DNA of 50,225 bases from an uncultured Aeromonadales bacterium. GTDB lineage: Bacteria > Pseudomonadota > Gammaproteobacteria > Enterobacterales > Succinivibrionaceae. Of the stretch, positions 30,846-39,702 are shown piece by piece; positions within the stretch are counted from its first letter, which is position 1, and the number at the start of each line of letters is the position of its first letter. The notes below the pieces were generated by a model. The model saw only the letters and a list, made by a program, of their open reading frames with translations, was not told the origin of the DNA and did no database searches. Location: NCBI GenBank assembly GCA_902776275.1, contig CACYPI010000009.1:1-50225 (forward strand), given 5' to 3'. The translations under genes were made by a program, and so were the position numbers.

Positions 30846-32126
30846 ATGGTTACTTTTGTCCTGATTGCAACCCTCGTGGTGTTCCTGATAGCCAACCTCC
30901 CGGTTGGCATCGCAATCGGCATGTCGACTTTCAGCGCCCTGCTCGAAGGCGGGTCGATGAGCCTCATGTCCCTGCCGCAGGCCCTGGTTACCGCCTGCGA
31001 CTCGTTCCCGATCCTCGCAGTGCCGCTGTTCATACTCGCAGGCGACCTCATGGGCGCAGGCGGCGTCTCAAAGCGCATCCTCGATGTCTGCAACGAGTTC
31101 TTCGGCAGGATCACGGGCGGCCTTGCCATCGTCACCGTGCTCGTGTGCATGTTCTTCGCGGCAGTCTCGGGCTCCGGCCCCGCCACGGTTGCGGCGGTCG
31201 GCTCGATGGTCATCCCGACCATGCTAGAGCTCGGCTACAACCGCTCGTTCGTGCTGGCCCTGGTCGCGACCGCTGGCACCATCGGCGTCATCATCCCCCC
31301 GTCGATCCCGATGGTGATCTTCGGCGTCTCAACCGGCGCCTCCATCACCAAGATGTTCATGGGCGGCATCCTGCCGGGACTGCTCATCGGCGGCGTGCTC
31401 ATCCTCTACAGCTACATCTACTGCAAGAAGAGCGGCTTCAAGGGCACCTCGCAGTCGTTCGACCTCAAGCGCGCCTTGAAGGCGACCTGGGACGCCAAGT
31501 GGGCGCTTGCCAACCCGGTGATCATCCTAGGCGGCATTTACGCGGGTATCTTCACGCCGACCGAGGCTGCCGCTGTGGCGGCGCTCTATGCGCTCTTCTG
31601 CGGCACGGTCATCAACCGCGAGCTTGGCTGGAAGAAGCTCTACGAGGCCATCGCCAACTCATGCTGCACCACCGGCACCGTGATGGTGATCCTGGGCTTT
31701 GCCACCGCCTTCTCCAAAGTCATGACGGTGGAGAAGATCCCGCAGGAGATCACCGAGGCTCTGCTTGGCTTCACGTCAAACGGCGTGATCCTGCTGCTGC
31801 TCATCAACGTGCTCCTGCTCATCGTGGGCGCGTTCATGGACCAGACCCCTGCGATCCTGATCCTGGCGCCGATCCTCACCCCGATCGCCACCTCGATCGG
31901 CCTCGATCCGGTCCATTTCGGAATCATCATGGTGTTCAACCTCGCCATAGGCTTCATCACGCCGCCGCTTGGAATGTGCATGTTCGTGGCAGCGAGAATT
32001 TCAAACTCCAAACTGGAGGTTGTGCTAAAGGGCATCACTCCGTTCATCCTGCTGATGATCGGCGTGCTGATGCTGGTGACCTACATACCCGAGATCACCA
32101 TGCTGATTCCAAACCTGCTCAGCTAG
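30846..32126 (+). CDS. TRAP transporter, large permease (DctM family)
   Basis: A 426-residue protein with about twelve membrane segments of the DctM/SiaM type, an ion-coupled symporter domain. Characteristic stretches are FPILAVPLFILAGDLM, AVSGSGPATVAAVGSMVIP, IGVIIPPSIPMVIFGVSTG, and GFITPPLGMCMFVAA. A good GGAGGA stands before the ATG. Together with the DctP and DctQ proteins it makes a complete sodium-driven uptake system; the cluster with transketolase suggests a five- to six-carbon sugar acid or related compound. Confidence 0.93.
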   Translation: MVTFVLIATLVVFLIANLPVGIAIGMSTFSALLEGGSMSLMSLPQALVTACDSFPILAVPLFILAGDLMGAGGVSKRILDVCNEFFGRITGGLAIVTVLVCMFFAAVSGSGPATVAAVGSMVIPTMLELGYNRSFVLALVATAGTIGVIIPPSIPMVIFGVSTGASITKMFMGGILPGLLIGGVLILYSYIYCKKSGFKGTSQSFDLKRALKATWDAKWALANPVIILGGIYAGIFTPTEAAAVAALYALFCGTVINRELGWKKLYEAIANSCCTTGTVMVILGFATAFSKVMTVEKIPQEITEALLGFTSNGVILLLLINVLLLIVGAFMDQTPAILILAPILTPIATSIGLDPVHFGIIMVFNLAIGFITPPLGMCMFVAARISNSKLEVVLKGITPFILLMIGVLMLVTYIPEITMLIPNLLS

Positions 32127-32157
32127 CGCTGCAGAAAAAGGGAATCGGCCCTTCCGT

Positions 32158-32207
32158 CCTGCAATGGATCCTCGCGCAAATGCGCAATCATCCATTGCAG
32201 GCTTTTT
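32158..32207 (+). terminator. Terminator of the transketolase-TRAP operon
   Basis: CCTGCAATGGAT (32158-32169) and its exact complement ATCCATTGCAGG (32190-32201) enclose a 20-base loop; CTTTTT follows. A long and strong structure. Confidence 0.9.
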
Positions 32208-32240
32208 CGTCCCGGAAGAATGCCGGGCCAAGGCGCAAGG

Positions 32241-32720
32241 CTAGGACGCTATCTTGCCCTGCAGGAGTAAGTCCTGGACATGGCGGAACTCAAGCCGTCC
32301 CCATCCACCCACGGCACCGCGGCGCCATTTACGAGCACCATCTTCCTGAACGAGTCAGGCACCTGCCTGAGGGAGGCGGTTTTCCGCTTTAGAGTGCCTG
32401 CATCCTCAAGGACCAGGCGCAGTGGATGTAGATCCTCCCTAAGCCGCGTCTTGCGATGAAGTCGATTCCAAGCCGCCTGCGCAAGCTCCTTCCCTGCCCA
32501 TCCTTGCAGTTGCGCCAGACCATGCCCGTGCCGATTTCTCAGCCCCGGGACGTCGGCGTTTGGGATCCTCATCAAGTCAAGCAGGACATTCGACAAAGGT
32601 TATCTCAGATCCGTGAGTGCTGAGATAGGGATTGGGGGCCGCCTCGACAAGCAGGAGCTCGTCGATGAGGAAGTAGCGCATGCCTTGCGAGCCTGAAAGC
32701 CTCTGGCGCACGAGCCTGTC
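32241..32720 (-). pseudogene. Decayed AAA ATPase of the DUF4143/COG1373 type
   Basis: Reading across frames on the minus strand gives pieces typical of this family: GMRYFLIDELLLVE, like the Walker B strand; NVLLDLMRIPNADVPG, like the NVVYNELRxRGY element; LGIDFIARRGLGRIYIHCAW, like the GKEIDFVA nuclease-like core; then ASLRQVPDSFRKMVLVNG and finally EFRHVQDLLLQGKIAS before TAG at 32241-32243. At least two frame changes and a large internal deletion separate them. The intact protein would be about 400 residues. Function of the family is uncertain; some members resemble toxin-antitoxin or mobile-element partners. Confidence 0.6.
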
Positions 32721-32753
32721 CGGTTAAAAAGGATTGCGGCGCCTGGCGCTTGC

Positions 32754-32783
32754 ATCAACATCGTGCGCAAGCTCGATGTTGAT
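32754..32783. repeat. Inverted repeat at the end of the LacI-family gene
   Basis: ATCAACATCG and CGATGTTGAT are exact ten-base arms ten bases apart; the second arm reaches into the stop codon of the regulator gene. On the minus strand it could fold after the stop, but no T-run follows. Confidence 0.55.
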
Positions 32784-33817
32784 CAGTCTTCTCCGCCCTC
32801 AGGCACTGGAGCTGGGGATGCCGGCGCCTGCTCGCCGCAGGAGAGCCTTGAGACGAGCTTTGGAATGAGCGCGATGCGCATGGGGGACGGGTTCTCCATG
32901 CCGATCTCCTCGAGAAGCTGCGCCGCGGCCTTCCTGCCTAGCACGTACTTGTGCTGGTGGACCGTAGTGAGCGGGACCTCGGCCATCGCCGCCTCGGGGA
33001 TGTCGTCGAAGCCTGAGATCTTCACATGGGAGGGGACGTTGATCCCGTGGGTGGAGCAGTAGTTGAGGATCCCCAGGGCCACGTTGTCGTTCACGCAGAA
33101 CAGGCAGTCGGCTCCGAGCTCCAGGATCCCCGGGGCGGCTTCAAGCGCGCTTTGGTAGTCCGGGGTCAGGTAGACCGTCTCTGCGAGCGTCTCGCTGCGC
33201 CCGAGCCTTCCCAGGGTGTCGGTCAGGCCGCGCAGGCGGTCGCTGGTGGTCGCAGCCCCGTTGGTGCCCATCACGGCGACGATCTTCTGCGCTCCGCATT
33301 CCTGCACCAGGTGCTCGGCCAGGGCGCAGGCGCCCTGGTAGCTGTCGTTGACCACCGAGGTCACGCGCGATGAGATCTGGTTGTCGGCGCAGACCACGCG
33401 GATCCCGTGCTCCGTCAGGATCCTGAGATCGCTGTCCGAGGCGGTGACAGAGAGCACCACCGCGCCCTCGACGCGGTAGGAGCACAGCATCCCGAAGAAC
33501 TGCCGCTCCTGCTCGAGGCTGCGCCGCGAATCGCACAGGAAAGATGCGTAGCCGTGCTCGCGCAGCTCGGCGCTGACCCCCTGGGCCACCGCGGCGTAGT
33601 ATGGGTTTGAGATGTCGGGCACGACGAGCCCGATGATCCCCGAGCGCCTGGATATGAGGCCGCTTGCCAGCGAGTCCCTCGAGTAGCCCATTGCCTTTGC
33701 AGTGTCGAGGATCTTGGCGCGCAGCTTCTCGGAGACGCCCTTCTTGCCGTTGATGGCGCGCGAGACCGTGGCGATGTTGACCTTGCACTTCTCCGCAATG
33801 TCCCTGATGTTGGCCAT
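32783..33817 (-). CDS. LacI-family transcriptional regulator
   Basis: A 344-residue repressor. The N-terminal helix-turn-helix is NIRDIAEKCKVNIATVSRAIN, followed by the hinge helix region (RDSLASGLISRRSGIIGLVVPD). The sugar-binding core contains ISNPYYAAVAQGVSAEL, GTNGAATTSDRLRGL, DCLFCVNDNVALGIL, and ISGFDDIPEAAMAEVPLTTV. ATG at 33817 follows GGAGG by five bases; a longer frame upstream has no such signal. It lies directly behind the transketolase-TRAP operon, convergent to it, and is the only LacI-family protein in the window, so it is the best candidate for the AAACGTTT palindromes at 27212 and at galM. Ligand unknown. Confidence 0.9.
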   Translation of the reverse strand: MANIRDIAEKCKVNIATVSRAINGKKGVSEKLRAKILDTAKAMGYSRDSLASGLISRRSGIIGLVVPDISNPYYAAVAQGVSAELREHGYASFLCDSRRSLEQERQFFGMLCSYRVEGAVVLSVTASDSDLRILTEHGIRVVCADNQISSRVTSVVNDSYQGACALAEHLVQECGAQKIVAVMGTNGAATTSDRLRGLTDTLGRLGRSETLAETVYLTPDYQSALEAAPGILELGADCLFCVNDNVALGILNYCSTHGINVPSHVKISGFDDIPEAAMAEVPLTTVHQHKYVLGRKAAAQLLEEIGMENPSPMRIALIPKLVSRLSCGEQAPASPAPVPEGGED

Positions 33818-34020
33818 GGCGCCTCCTTTTGCGATCCCCCGCACCCTGCGCGCAAAACCTTGCGCGTGAACGTCGATTGCAAAGGAGAGCGGCGCCAAGG
33901 GCGCCGCCATCTTTTGCGTTAATTGCAGTATAGAAAGAGAATGCGGGCAAAAAAGCAACCCCGATCACGACTCAAACGTATGCTTAAAGTCCGTCCGTGA
34001 ATATGACATGGAAGGACGTC

Positions 34021-34036
34021 TGGCACGCCTTTTGCT
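34021..34036 (+). promoter_or_regulatory. Sigma-54 promoter of the flgJKL operon
   Basis: TGGCACG, four bases, TTGCT matches the -24/-12 consensus exactly (GG at -24, GC at -12 with correct spacing). It lies 47 bases before flgJ. The FleQ-type activator encoded at 25415-26923 is the obvious partner. Confidence 0.9.
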
Positions 34037-34082
34037 TTTTCCATCAAAAAAGCGCATGTGACGGGAATCCGTCGGGGCAACT

Positions 34083-35087
34083 ATGGCTATGGAAAGCAGC
34101 AGCAATCTCGCTCTCAAGGCAGCCGATCCAACCGACATAGGCTTAGTCGGCGATCAGCGCGGCCTAAACCGCCTGCGCCAGCTGGGTTCTGGCGGCAAGC
34201 ACGAGCAGGCCATGGCCCTGAAGGCCGCGGCCGAGCAGTTCGAGTCTCTGCTCACCTCCTACTGGGTCAACGGGATGCGCAAGTCCAACGATTCGCTCAA
34301 CCCAGACTCCCCGCTGCACAGCAAGTACTCCTCGATGTTCGAGGACATGCTCTCCGAGCAGCAGGTGGGGCAGATGTCCAAGGGCGGCGGCGCCATGTCC
34401 AAGAACTCGATCACCTACCTCATCGCAAAGCAGTTCTCGAAGTCCTTAGGCGACGAGGGCAAGGAGCTTTTAAAGGAGATCTCCCAGGGCACGGCACCGC
34501 GCGGGGATGTCTTCACAAAAGGGTACGGCAACAAGAATTTCTCGGCCTTCCTCGACCCCAACTCCTACGAGGCCAGGTTCGTCGAGGGGCTCAAGGCCGA
34601 GTACGGCGATCAGATGCAGGGTGACACGAAGAGCTTTCAGTCCCAGGAGGACTTCGTCCAAAAGCTCATGCCCTACGCGCTCAAGGCGACCGAGGGGCAG
34701 GGCTTCAACCCGCTGGTCATCGTCGCTCAGGCCGCGCTTGAGACCGGCTGGGGCAAGCACGTGCCTGACAGCAACAACTACTTCGGCATCAAGGCCGACT
34801 CCTCGTGGAAAGGCCAGTCGGCGAGCTTCAGCTCCCCCGAGTACGAGGGTGGCAAGTTCGTGAGCGAGGTCAGCTCCTTCAGGTCCTACAGCGGCGTGCT
34901 CGACTCGATGCGCGACTACATCGACTTCATCCGCTCCAACCCCCGCTACGGCAACGCAGCGTCCAAGAGCTTCGATCCTGACACCTACTTTGACGAGATA
35001 GCCCGCGCCGGATATGCCACGGATCCCGACTACGCAGCCAAATTGAAAAATATTTCGAGGCAGATCGCATTCATGGCATACAAATAG
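34083..35087 (+). CDS. flgJ: Flagellar rod-assembly protein/muramidase FlgJ
   Basis: A 334-residue two-domain protein. The N-terminal rod-binding part (about 40-125) has AAEQFESLLTSYWVNGMRKS, then SPLHSKYSSMFEDMLSEQQ. The C-terminal glucosaminidase/muramidase domain (about 185-334) has the catalytic Glu220 in AQAALETGWGKHV and NNYFGIKAD. It opens the peptidoglycan so the flagellar rod can pass. The ATG at 34083 has only a weak GGGG site; a second ATG two codons on is possible. First gene behind the sigma-54 promoter. Confidence 0.93.
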   Translation: MAMESSSNLALKAADPTDIGLVGDQRGLNRLRQLGSGGKHEQAMALKAAAEQFESLLTSYWVNGMRKSNDSLNPDSPLHSKYSSMFEDMLSEQQVGQMSKGGGAMSKNSITYLIAKQFSKSLGDEGKELLKEISQGTAPRGDVFTKGYGNKNFSAFLDPNSYEARFVEGLKAEYGDQMQGDTKSFQSQEDFVQKLMPYALKATEGQGFNPLVIVAQAALETGWGKHVPDSNNYFGIKADSSWKGQSASFSSPEYEGGKFVSEVSSFRSYSGVLDSMRDYIDFIRSNPRYGNAASKSFDPDTYFDEIARAGYATDPDYAAKLKNISRQIAFMAYK

Positions 35088-35112
35088 CATGGATGCAGTT
35101 CAGGAAAGGAAT

Positions 35113-35132
35113 GGCGGCAGTTTCCTGCCGCC
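35113..35132 (+). other. Hairpin between flgJ and flgK
   Basis: GGCGGCAG and CTGCCGCC enclose TTTC. It lies in the 66-base gap; without a T-run it may mark an mRNA processing site that separates flgJ from the hook-protein genes. Confidence 0.45.
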
Positions 35133-35153
35133 TGGCGACTAAGGATCAAGATC

Positions 35154-37226
35154 ATGCTGGACCTGCTGCAAATCGGAAAATTCGGAGTTTTAAACTCCCA
35201 GAGGCTCCTGAGCTCGACGTCCAACAACATCAACAACGTCAACACCGAGGGCTTCACCAGAAGGCGCACCGTCACCTACACGAACTCCATCGAGTGGGGC
35301 GTGGGGCGCACCGACACAAACAGGATCTACAACCAGTACGTCCAGCGCGAGCTCTACGGCGACAACGGCTCGCTCGCCTACTACACCGCCTACGCCAACG
35401 GCATGAGCTCGACCGACTCCATGCTCTCTGACGACGACATGTCCATTTCGACGGCGCTGTCCGACTACTACGACGCCCTCTCAAGCTCCGTGCAGGAGCC
35501 AACCTCGGTGTCATCGCGCGAGGAGGTCCTGGCCGACCTCAAGATCATCACCAACCGCGCCCAGACCCTGAACAGCGAGATCCAAAAGGACATCATCAAC
35601 ATCAACGCCCAGGTCTCCGACTCGGTCACCAAGATCAACAACCTGACCTACGGCATCAACAAGCTGAACCTCCAGATCCTTGCCGCCGCCGGCAGCAACA
35701 CCGGCGAGGGCGACGCCAACGAGGTCTACCTGGAGCTGTGCGACAGCCGCGATCAGATGATCAAGGAGCTCTCCTCGGAAGTCGGCATCAACACCGTGAC
35801 CCAGAGCAACGGTTCGATCTCGGTGTACATGACCGGCAACGGCCAGCTCCTAGCAAACGACTCGACCTACGCCAGCTTCTCCACGCAGACCGACCAGTAC
35901 GACGCCACCAAGAACTACGTCTACATGACCTTCCACAACCAGGCGGGGTCCTACAAGGACAACACCTCGGTCAAGCTCAACGAGAACGACATCGGCGGAA
36001 CGCTCGGCGGGACGCTGGTCAGCTGCTCGCAGATCCGCCAGACCATGCGCGACCTGGGCAGGCTGATGGTCGCCTTCGCCGACGCCAACAATGTCCAGAA
36101 CCAGGCCGGCTTCACGCTCGAGGGCATCGCAGGCGGCCAGATCCTCAACATCGACAGCGTCTACGCGACCTCCAACGATCCAAAGCAGGCCACCGGCGCC
36201 AGGTGCGACTTCGTCGAGGGCAAGGGCGCCAACGTCACCGCCAACGACTACCGCGTGACCTTCGAGAACGGCAAGCTGCAGATCTACGAGGAAGCGCTCG
36301 ACGGCAGCGAGAAGGAGATCACAAGCTCGATCCCCGCGAAGAACATCGGCGCCGACGCCAGCGGCAATCTCACCATCGACATGGGCGACTACGCAGGCAT
36401 CAAGCTCACCTTCTCGGACACCCAGGCCAACCTCGCTGCCGCCAAGACCTCGTTCTACTTCCAGCCGACCATCAACCAGGCCTACACGATGTCCGTGCAG
36501 CTGACCAAGCCCGAGGATCTGGCATATGCCACCGCAGTGCGCACGAGCACCCAGACCGGCAACCTCGGCAACGCCACGATCTCGCTCGAGTCGATGACCA
36601 AGACCGGCACCAACATGGGCGTGAGCGTCGACGTGACGAAAAACATGCCGAAGTTCAACACCGGCGCCCCGGAGCAGGTGAAGATCACCGACGCGGGCGA
36701 CTACGGCATCTATGACAAGGCCGGCAACCTGCTTGCCACCGCGCCTGCCTCCTGCAAGGGGCAGAACGTGTTCGGCAACGCGAAGAAGGCCGATGGCACC
36801 CCGTTTGCAGCTGACGGCTACCCCGGGTACGAGGTGAACATCACCGGCACCATCAAGCCGGGCGACACCTTCGAGATCGTGATAAACACGAACGGCACCG
36901 GCGACAACACCAACGGCATCACGCTCGCCGCGCTCAAGCAGCAGAACCTCGTAGGCTCGTCCTCAAGCTCGAAGAAGCTCACCTTCACCGAAGGCTACGC
37001 CTCGCTGACCTCGCGCCTGGGCTCGGCCGCCTACGAGGCCAACAACAACCTCCAGGCTGCGACCTCCAAGCAGGCAGAGTCGCAGGAGCTCTACGAGTCC
37101 GACTCGGGCGTGAACCTCGACGAGGAGGCCGCGGCGCTCATCCAGTACCAGCAGACCTACCAGGCCTGCGCAAAGATCATCAACGCCTCGCAGACCATCT
37201 TCGACTCGCTGCTTGCGGCGTTCTGA
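35154..37226 (+). CDS. flgK: Flagellar hook-associated protein 1
   Basis: A 690-residue hook-filament junction protein. The N-terminal flagellar rod-type motif is LNSQRLLSSTSNNINNVNTEGFTRRR, and the C-terminal coiled-coil end GVNLDEEAAALIQYQQTYQACAKIINASQTIFDSLLAAF-like region is typical. It is longer than the E. coli protein (547), with the extra length in the variable central domain (about 280-600), rich in Asn, Thr and Gly. Start has AAGGA eight bases upstream. No signal peptide, as expected for type III export. Confidence 0.95.
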   Translation: MLDLLQIGKFGVLNSQRLLSSTSNNINNVNTEGFTRRRTVTYTNSIEWGVGRTDTNRIYNQYVQRELYGDNGSLAYYTAYANGMSSTDSMLSDDDMSISTALSDYYDALSSSVQEPTSVSSREEVLADLKIITNRAQTLNSEIQKDIININAQVSDSVTKINNLTYGINKLNLQILAAAGSNTGEGDANEVYLELCDSRDQMIKELSSEVGINTVTQSNGSISVYMTGNGQLLANDSTYASFSTQTDQYDATKNYVYMTFHNQAGSYKDNTSVKLNENDIGGTLGGTLVSCSQIRQTMRDLGRLMVAFADANNVQNQAGFTLEGIAGGQILNIDSVYATSNDPKQATGARCDFVEGKGANVTANDYRVTFENGKLQIYEEALDGSEKEITSSIPAKNIGADASGNLTIDMGDYAGIKLTFSDTQANLAAAKTSFYFQPTINQAYTMSVQLTKPEDLAYATAVRTSTQTGNLGNATISLESMTKTGTNMGVSVDVTKNMPKFNTGAPEQVKITDAGDYGIYDKAGNLLATAPASCKGQNVFGNAKKADGTPFAADGYPGYEVNITGTIKPGDTFEIVINTNGTGDNTNGITLAALKQQNLVGSSSSSKKLTFTEGYASLTSRLGSAAYEANNNLQAATSKQAESQELYESDSGVNLDEEAAALIQYQQTYQACAKIINASQTIFDSLLAAF

Positions 37227-37242
37227 CAGGGAGGGCTGAACA

Positions 37243-38469
37243 ATGTCCATGAGAATCTCCACCACCCAGGTCTACAACAAGAACCTCAGGTACCTGCAGA
37301 ATGCCAACTCGCAGCTTGACGCCTCGACGAGCCGCTACAACAGCGGGCTCAAGTTCAGCACCGCCGCCGAGGATCCTTCAGGCATGGCCTCGAAGATCAA
37401 GTACGACGCGGCCATCGCCTCCTACAAGCAGTACGCGACCAATGCCGGCCTCGCCGCCGACACGATGAGCGAGGAGGAGACCGCGCTCGACTCGATGTGG
37501 ACCGCGCTCTCCTCTGCCAACACCCGTCTCATCCAAGCCGTGGACAGCACGAATGACGACAGTTCCAACGACGCCATCGCCGAGGACCTCATCCAGATCC
37601 GCGACCAGCTCTTCGACCTCATGAACACCCGCAACGCCGATGGCGAGTACATCTTCTCCGGGGCGCAGAGCACCGTGGCTACCATGGTAAAGACCTCCGA
37701 TGGCCACTACGGCTGCCAGGCCGACGGACAGGCCCGCAAGGTCCAGGTGGCGCCGTCCGTCCAGGTGCAGGTCTCGGATTCCGGACTCAACATCTTCCAG
37801 AACTGCGAGCTGGCAAAGACCATTGCCACCGCAGGCGACACCAACGGCGTCTACGGGATGATCGCAAACTACGGCACCTACGACGGGGTGTTCGAGAAGT
37901 ACTACGACCCGACCAAGACCGGCGCTGCCGACAACCAATTGACGCTCACCATCGCAGCCGACGGCAAGTTCACGCTTGCCGATCCCAACGGCAAAACCAT
38001 CGATTCAGGCGAGGTGGCTTCCGACAACACCATCGAGACCCAGGGGCTGAGCTTCACCATCGCAGACGGCCAGGCCGCAGGACCGCGCACCATCACGGTC
38101 AAAATGGAGAAGCCTGGCGAGGACAACATCCTCAACCAGCTCACCAGCTTTGTCGACGCGCTGCGCGACGACTCGCTGACAACCGAGGAGCTCTCGGACA
38201 TCATGGCCCGCGCCCAGCAGACGGTGCAGAACGCGATGGACCAGTACGACAAGTACCGCGGCCGCGTCGGCTCGCGCGAGAGCGAGGTCGAGAACGTCAT
38301 CAACTCGGACAACGCCTTGAAGACCATCAAGACCACGGCCGAGGCGAACATCACCGAGGTGGACGCCTTCGAGGCGGCCTCCGACATCGTGAAGGACCAG
38401 CAGGCGCTCACCACCGCCCGCTCGGTCTACTCGAAGATAAACGGCACCAGCCTGTTCGACTACATCTGA
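37243..38469 (+). CDS. flgL: Flagellar hook-associated protein 3
   Basis: A 408-residue protein with flagellin-like ends. The N-terminus MRISTTQVYNKNLRYLQNAN and the DPSGMASKIKYDAAIASYKQY segment, plus the C-terminus with QTVQNAMDQYDKYRGRVGSRE and ARSVYSKINGTSLFDYI, form the coiled coil. It lies 16 bases after flgK and bridges hook and filament. The middle (about 130-290) is variable. ATG has AGGGAGGG at about ten bases. Confidence 0.93.
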   Translation: MSMRISTTQVYNKNLRYLQNANSQLDASTSRYNSGLKFSTAAEDPSGMASKIKYDAAIASYKQYATNAGLAADTMSEEETALDSMWTALSSANTRLIQAVDSTNDDSSNDAIAEDLIQIRDQLFDLMNTRNADGEYIFSGAQSTVATMVKTSDGHYGCQADGQARKVQVAPSVQVQVSDSGLNIFQNCELAKTIATAGDTNGVYGMIANYGTYDGVFEKYYDPTKTGAADNQLTLTIAADGKFTLADPNGKTIDSGEVASDNTIETQGLSFTIADGQAAGPRTITVKMEKPGEDNILNQLTSFVDALRDDSLTTEELSDIMARAQQTVQNAMDQYDKYRGRVGSRESEVENVINSDNALKTIKTTAEANITEVDAFEAASDIVKDQQALTTARSVYSKINGTSLFDYI

Positions 38470-38519
38470 ACTGGCTGGCAGAAGTGGCATAAAATCAAGA
38501 ACGTTAAAGGAAGGGAACC

Positions 38520-38807
38520 ATGATCAACACAGTTTCAGACGTCCGCGCCGCGGGCAACGCCTACGCTGTCTCCAACACCAGGAAGGCCGCCGCCGCAAAG
38601 GACGAGCCCCAGGTCCAATCAGGCGCGGCCTCGGTGGTCGAGCTCAAGGGCTCGCGCATTGAAGCCTCAGCCCGCAGCGCCTCCAAGGTCTCAGGACCCT
38701 CGGCCGCCTCGCTGGCAGGCGACATCGCCTCCGCCCTCTCAAGGCAGGGCGGCAGCGTGCAGGCCAATATCAGCGGCTTTGACGCCGCAAGGCTGCTCTC
38801 CGACTGA
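38520..38807 (+). CDS. Small unknown protein co-located with flgL
   Basis: A 95-residue, Ala/Ser-rich protein with the start MINTVSDVRAAGNAYAVSN and the C-terminal motif QANISGFDAARLLSD. I do not recognise it. AAAGGAAGGGAACC before the ATG is a good ribosome-binding site. The low complexity and its position 50 bases behind flgL suggest a flagellar export chaperone, an anti-sigma-like factor, or a secreted protein; FlgM-like features are not convincing. Its last 38 bases overlap the end of the PfkB gene on the other strand. Confidence 0.6.
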   Translation: MINTVSDVRAAGNAYAVSNTRKAAAAKDEPQVQSGAASVVELKGSRIEASARSASKVSGPSAASLAGDIASALSRQGGSVQANISGFDAARLLSD

Positions 38808-39702
38808 GAAGCTCGGATCTAACCTCATCAGGAAGCGGGACCATCGCCCCGCTCTGCGAGCAGACCGCCGCGGCCGCCTTTGCGGCCAGGCGGTGGGCCT
38901 TCCCGATGGGAAGCCCCTTTGCCATGGCGCAGCAGAGCACCGCGGTGAAGGCATCCCCCGCGCCCACGGTGTCCGCCACCCTCACCTCCTGCCCGGGCAG
39001 GTCGGATGCCCCATCCTTTGAATAGACGGCGCTGCCGTGGCTGCCGCGCGTGAGTACGAGCATCGAGCAGCCAAACCTGCCCTCGAGATCCCTGAAGAAT
39101 CCCTGCGGATCCGCGCCGGCCCCCGCGAGATCGGCTATTACCGGCAGCTCCTCGTCGTTGCACTTGACTATCTGCGCAAGGGCGAGCGAGCTTACGATCA
39201 CCTCCTTGCTGTAGAAGCGCTGGCGCAGGTTCACGTCGAAGACCGTGATGGCGCCGGACTGCCTGGCAGTTTCCGCAAAGCGCCGCACCGCCTCTCCTGC
39301 CTTGGGAGCGCGCTGGCAGAGCGACCCGAAGCAGGCTATGGAGCACGTCCTCGCAAGGGAGTCGAGCGCGCCGCTCCACTCAAGGTGGTCGTAGGCGCAG
39401 TCGGAGCTGAACTCGTAGGAGGGGATCCCCCTCTCGTCGACCTTGACCTCGACCGTGCCGGTGGGGCGGTCCGACCTTTCTATGCACGAGGTGTCAAGAC
39501 CTGCGGATTTGAGCTCGGACACCGCGCGATCCCCTAGTGCGTCGCGCCCCACCGCCGCGACCGGGCAGGACCTGAAGCCTAGCTGCGAGCACATGTAGGC
39601 GAAGTTGCCCGGCGCGCCGCCGAGCCTTGCCACGCCCCCTATCACGTCAAAGAGGATCTCGCCGACGCCGGCGCACACCGGCGCGTCTTCCAAAATTCCC
39701 AT
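38770..39702 (-). CDS. PfkB-family sugar kinase (fructokinase-like)
   Basis: A 310-residue ribokinase-fold kinase. The N-terminal GEILFDVIGG and GGAPGNFAYMCSQLG (two-glycine motif) with AVGRDALGDRA form the sugar site; DVNLRQRFYSKE and the anion hole DTVGAGDAFTAVLCCAMAKG with the catalytic Asp lie in the C-terminal half. Fructose is the likeliest substrate, from similarity of the GEILFD and NLRQ motifs to fructokinases, but ribose or others cannot be excluded. ATG at 39702 has GGGAGG at five bases. The 3' end overlaps the small flagellar gene by 38 bases, and the gene is inserted between two flagellar blocks. Confidence 0.87.
   Translation of the reverse strand: MGILEDAPVCAGVGEILFDVIGGVARLGGAPGNFAYMCSQLGFRSCPVAAVGRDALGDRAVSELKSAGLDTSCIERSDRPTGTVEVKVDERGIPSYEFSSDCAYDHLEWSGALDSLARTCSIACFGSLCQRAPKAGEAVRRFAETARQSGAITVFDVNLRQRFYSKEVIVSSLALAQIVKCNDEELPVIADLAGAGADPQGFFRDLEGRFGCSMLVLTRGSHGSAVYSKDGASDLPGQEVRVADTVGAGDAFTAVLCCAMAKGLPIGKAHRLAAKAAAAVCSQSGAMVPLPDEVRSELLSRRAALRRQSR

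Noticed and set aside
33889..33907. GC-rich hairpin before flgJ as a terminator
   Set aside because: GCGGCGCC/GGCGCCGC is followed on the plus strand by CATCTTTTGC only, and no gene on that strand ends here; it lies in the 5' region of the LacI gene on the other strand.
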